Part shown: one piece after another, positions 38,705 to 40,386 of the stretch
Numbering within the stretch: position 1 is the first letter of the stretch
How the letters are laid out: each line of letters opens with the position of its first letter
Assembly: GCA_903871935.1 (NCBI GenBank)
Contig: CAIQIQ010000032.1
Location: forward strand, 1-40,386
Direction: 5' to 3'
Origin: an uncultured Phycisphaerales bacterium
GTDB taxonomy: Bacteria; Planctomycetota; Phycisphaerae; Tepidisphaerales; Tepidisphaeraceae
DNA: 40,386 nt
Translations under genes and position numbers: made by a program
Notes under the pieces: generated by a model
The model's database searches: none
Told to the model about the DNA's origin: nothing
Seen by the model: the letters and a program-made list of their open reading frames with translations, nothing else

Positions 38705-39939
38705 GCAAGAAAGCATCCGGCGCCCACCGCGCTGACAAGCTCCCGGCGTCAATCTCCAGCGAAATTCCCATCGTTGACACGAACCGCTTTGTGCCCGCCG
38801 CAGCGCACAAGACCCCGGCATCGATCATGAGGTTGCCGCTGCCCAAGCGCATCCGCGCGCTGGTCAAGATGCACGGTACTCCTCTGATGGTGATCGACAA
38901 AAGCCGCCTGGTTGAAGAGTACAAAACCTTCCGCCGCCTGATGCCCCGTGTCCGGCTCTTCTACGCCATGAAGGCCAACCCTCACCCCGATGTCATCCGG
39001 ACCTTCGCAGACCTGGGCGGTTGTTTCGACTGCGCCAGCGAAGGTGAGATGCGCCTGGCGATCGCCCATGGCGCTTCCCCCGACCGGATTATCTTCGCCA
39101 ACACTGTCAAACGCCCCGAGGCGCTGGCATACGCCCGAAAGACCAAGGTTAACCTCGTCACCGTCGATTCCGAGCCCGAACTCTACAAGATTGCCGAACA
39201 CGCCCCGGGATGCCATGTGCTGGCACGATTGAAGGTTTCCAATCTGGGCAGTATCGTCGAACTCTCTCTGAAGTTCGGCGCTGATGAAGATCAGATCGTC
39301 CCGATGCTGCTCAAAGCCCAGAGTCTTGGGCTCAAGCCCGATGGAATCAGTTTCCATGTCGGCTCGCAGTGCACGAACATCGAAAACTACCTTCGCGCAT
39401 TCGAGCAGACCGCTCGCATCATCGATGAAGCCGCCAAACGCGGCCTGCGGATCCGCATGATCGATATCGGCGGCGGTTTCCCCATTCGCCACTTCAAGAA
39501 CGACACGATCCAGATCGAGACCTTCGCCGGCAAGCTCCGCCGCGACATGGACCGCCTCTTCGACAAGTCGATCGATATTATCGCCGAACCTGGCCGAGCT
39601 CTTGTCGGCCCCGCCGGCATGCTGATTTGTCGCGTCGTGGGAAGGTCAATCCGCAACAACAAAAACTACTACTACCTCGATGACGGCGTCTATGGTGACT
39701 TCTCCGGCATCGTCTTCGACCACGCCAAGTACGAATTTCGCACTCTCGTGAAAACCCAGAAATACACGACGATACTCGCCGGGCCGACCTGTGATTCGTT
39801 TGACACCATTTCACTGAGCGAGGATCTCCCCGAGCTCGATGTCGGCTCAATCATCTATGTCCCCAGCATCGGCGCGTACTCATGCGCCAGCGCATTGCCC
39901 TTCAACGGCATTCCGCCCGCAAAGGTGATAGTCGTGTAA
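38701..39939 (+). CDS. PLP-dependent ornithine/lysine-type decarboxylase (fold III)
   Basis: A 412-residue alanine-racemase-fold decarboxylase. LFYAMKANPHPDVIRTF carries the PLP lysine. CFDCASEGEM, ISFHVGSQC, MIDIGGGFP and IIAEPGRALVGPAGM are the conserved PLP-phosphate and substrate segments. GPTCDSFDTI carries the second-subunit active-site cysteine. The CDSFD form is that of ornithine decarboxylases, while diaminopimelate decarboxylase normally has CESGD, so I favour putrescine synthesis over lysine synthesis; a dual lysine/ornithine enzyme is possible. The start is TTG 38701 with AAGGTG just upstream, overlapping a tiny leader frame. The first about 55 residues form a non-conserved extension. 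Confidence 0.9.
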   Translation: MSKKASGAHRADKLPASISSEIPIVDTNRFVPAAAHKTPASIMRLPLPKRIRALVKMHGTPLMVIDKSRLVEEYKTFRRLMPRVRLFYAMKANPHPDVIRTFADLGGCFDCASEGEMRLAIAHGASPDRIIFANTVKRPEALAYARKTKVNLVTVDSEPELYKIAEHAPGCHVLARLKVSNLGSIVELSLKFGADEDQIVPMLLKAQSLGLKPDGISFHVGSQCTNIENYLRAFEQTARIIDEAAKRGLRIRMIDIGGGFPIRHFKNDTIQIETFAGKLRRDMDRLFDKSIDIIAEPGRALVGPAGMLICRVVGRSIRNNKNYYYLDDGVYGDFSGIVFDHAKYEFRTLVKTQKYTTILAGPTCDSFDTISLSEDLPELDVGSIIYVPSIGAYSCASALPFNGIPPAKVIVV

Positions 39940-40055
39940 AGATGCGCCCATTCACCCGTCACTGATCTGACTGGCAATCGCGCAGCGAGTGTTGAACCAC
40001 CTGTAGCCATCAACTGTACGTGACGATGGTTCGCCCTTTCCCGCCTAGGTCACGT

Positions 40056-40313
40056 CTATCCTTCGGCTGTGCTGGTCTTTCCGGTACCGTTTTGGACACG
40101 CCGCATCTCGGTCATCTCATCTTCCCTCACGCCATAGCAGCCGTGGTACTGCAGGAACTTCATGACCTGCCGGAAATTCGGAACAAAGAAGCTGTCGCCC
40201 TCAATCGACTCGATCCGATAGCGCGCCATGCGGCCGTCGATCCCGGTGGCCGGCGGATTGTCTCGGTAAACTACCACGGGATACTTGTAATAAGGATGTC
40301 GCTTCACGTTCAT
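40056..40313 (-). CDS. Small hypothetical protein, 85 residues
   Basis: A short protein starting MNVKRHPYYKYPVVVYRDNP, then MARYRIESIEGDSFFVPNFR and QVMKFLQYHGCYGVREDEM, ending in a polar tail. It is rich in Tyr/Arg/Val and probably cytoplasmic. No family is recognised. The ATG at 40313 has GGGAGGG upstream, so translation is likely; the longer frame upstream to 40367 is not needed. It converges with the decarboxylase gene; the 116-bp gap between them shows no clear terminator. Confidence 0.6.
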   Translation of the reverse strand: MNVKRHPYYKYPVVVYRDNPPATGIDGRMARYRIESIEGDSFFVPNFRQVMKFLQYHGCYGVREDEMTEMRRVQNGTGKTSTAEG

Positions 40314-40386
40314 GGCCACCCTCCCCACTTGAGCTACCCAATTGTAGTCAAGGTGAGCTGAGCTCATCCAATAGCAAGAGGCGCGC

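Overview
The window is a high-GC bacterial chromosome segment. Its gene content fits a Planctomycetota or other PVC-type bacterium, perhaps a Phycisphaerae-like lineage. The signs are a type II secretion locus with a fused PilM/PilN-type protein, a secreted SUMF1-domain protein, a sulfatase-maturase remnant, a methylcobamide-type UroD homologue, an Rhs remnant and intergenic palindromic repeats. This placement is an inference from gene content, because no rRNA or other decisive marker is present.

Layout. Positions 1-7.3 kb hold housekeeping genes: tRNA-Thr, greA (with an attenuator-like leader), smpB, a PfkB-family kinase, a PIN-like protein, a 56-residue small protein, a UroD-family protein, a TonB-like protein and a phosphoglycolate phosphatase. 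From about 24.2 kb back to 6.3 kb nearly everything runs on the minus strand. In transcription order it is an ECF sigma factor, its zinc-type anti-sigma factor, a Spy/CpxP-like membrane protein, four tandem paralogous secreted proteins (here D, C, B, A), gspE-F-G-H-I-J-K, a PilM/N-like fusion, a PilO/GspM-like protein, a GspC/PilP-like protein, gspD, a lipoprotein, then pyrR and pyrB. Many of these genes overlap by 1-4 bases, which indicates translational coupling.

From 24.3 to 30.2 kb is the accessory zone. It contains a MATE exporter, a 5'-truncated tyrosine recombinase, a 15-bp-stem palindrome, the C-terminal end of an Rhs/YD-repeat toxin followed by two paralogous leucine-rich-repeat lipoproteins (candidate immunity proteins), short tandem repeats flanking a broken radical-SAM sulfatase maturase, and almost 1 kb of gene-free DNA packed with palindromes and dispersed repeats.

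From 30.2 to 40.4 kb the genes are conventional again: an MBL-fold hydrolase with a secreted SUMF1-domain protein, a secreted RIFT-barrel carbohydrate-active-type protein, a PHP phosphoesterase, a second secretin with a TPR lipoprotein (a possible pilotin pair), an ornithine-type decarboxylase with a tiny overlapping leader ORF, and a small hypothetical protein.

The two most interesting candidates are the orphan Rhs-tip plus LRR-lipoprotein module, and the ECF-sigma-headed array of recently duplicated secreted proteins directly upstream of the type II secretion operon.
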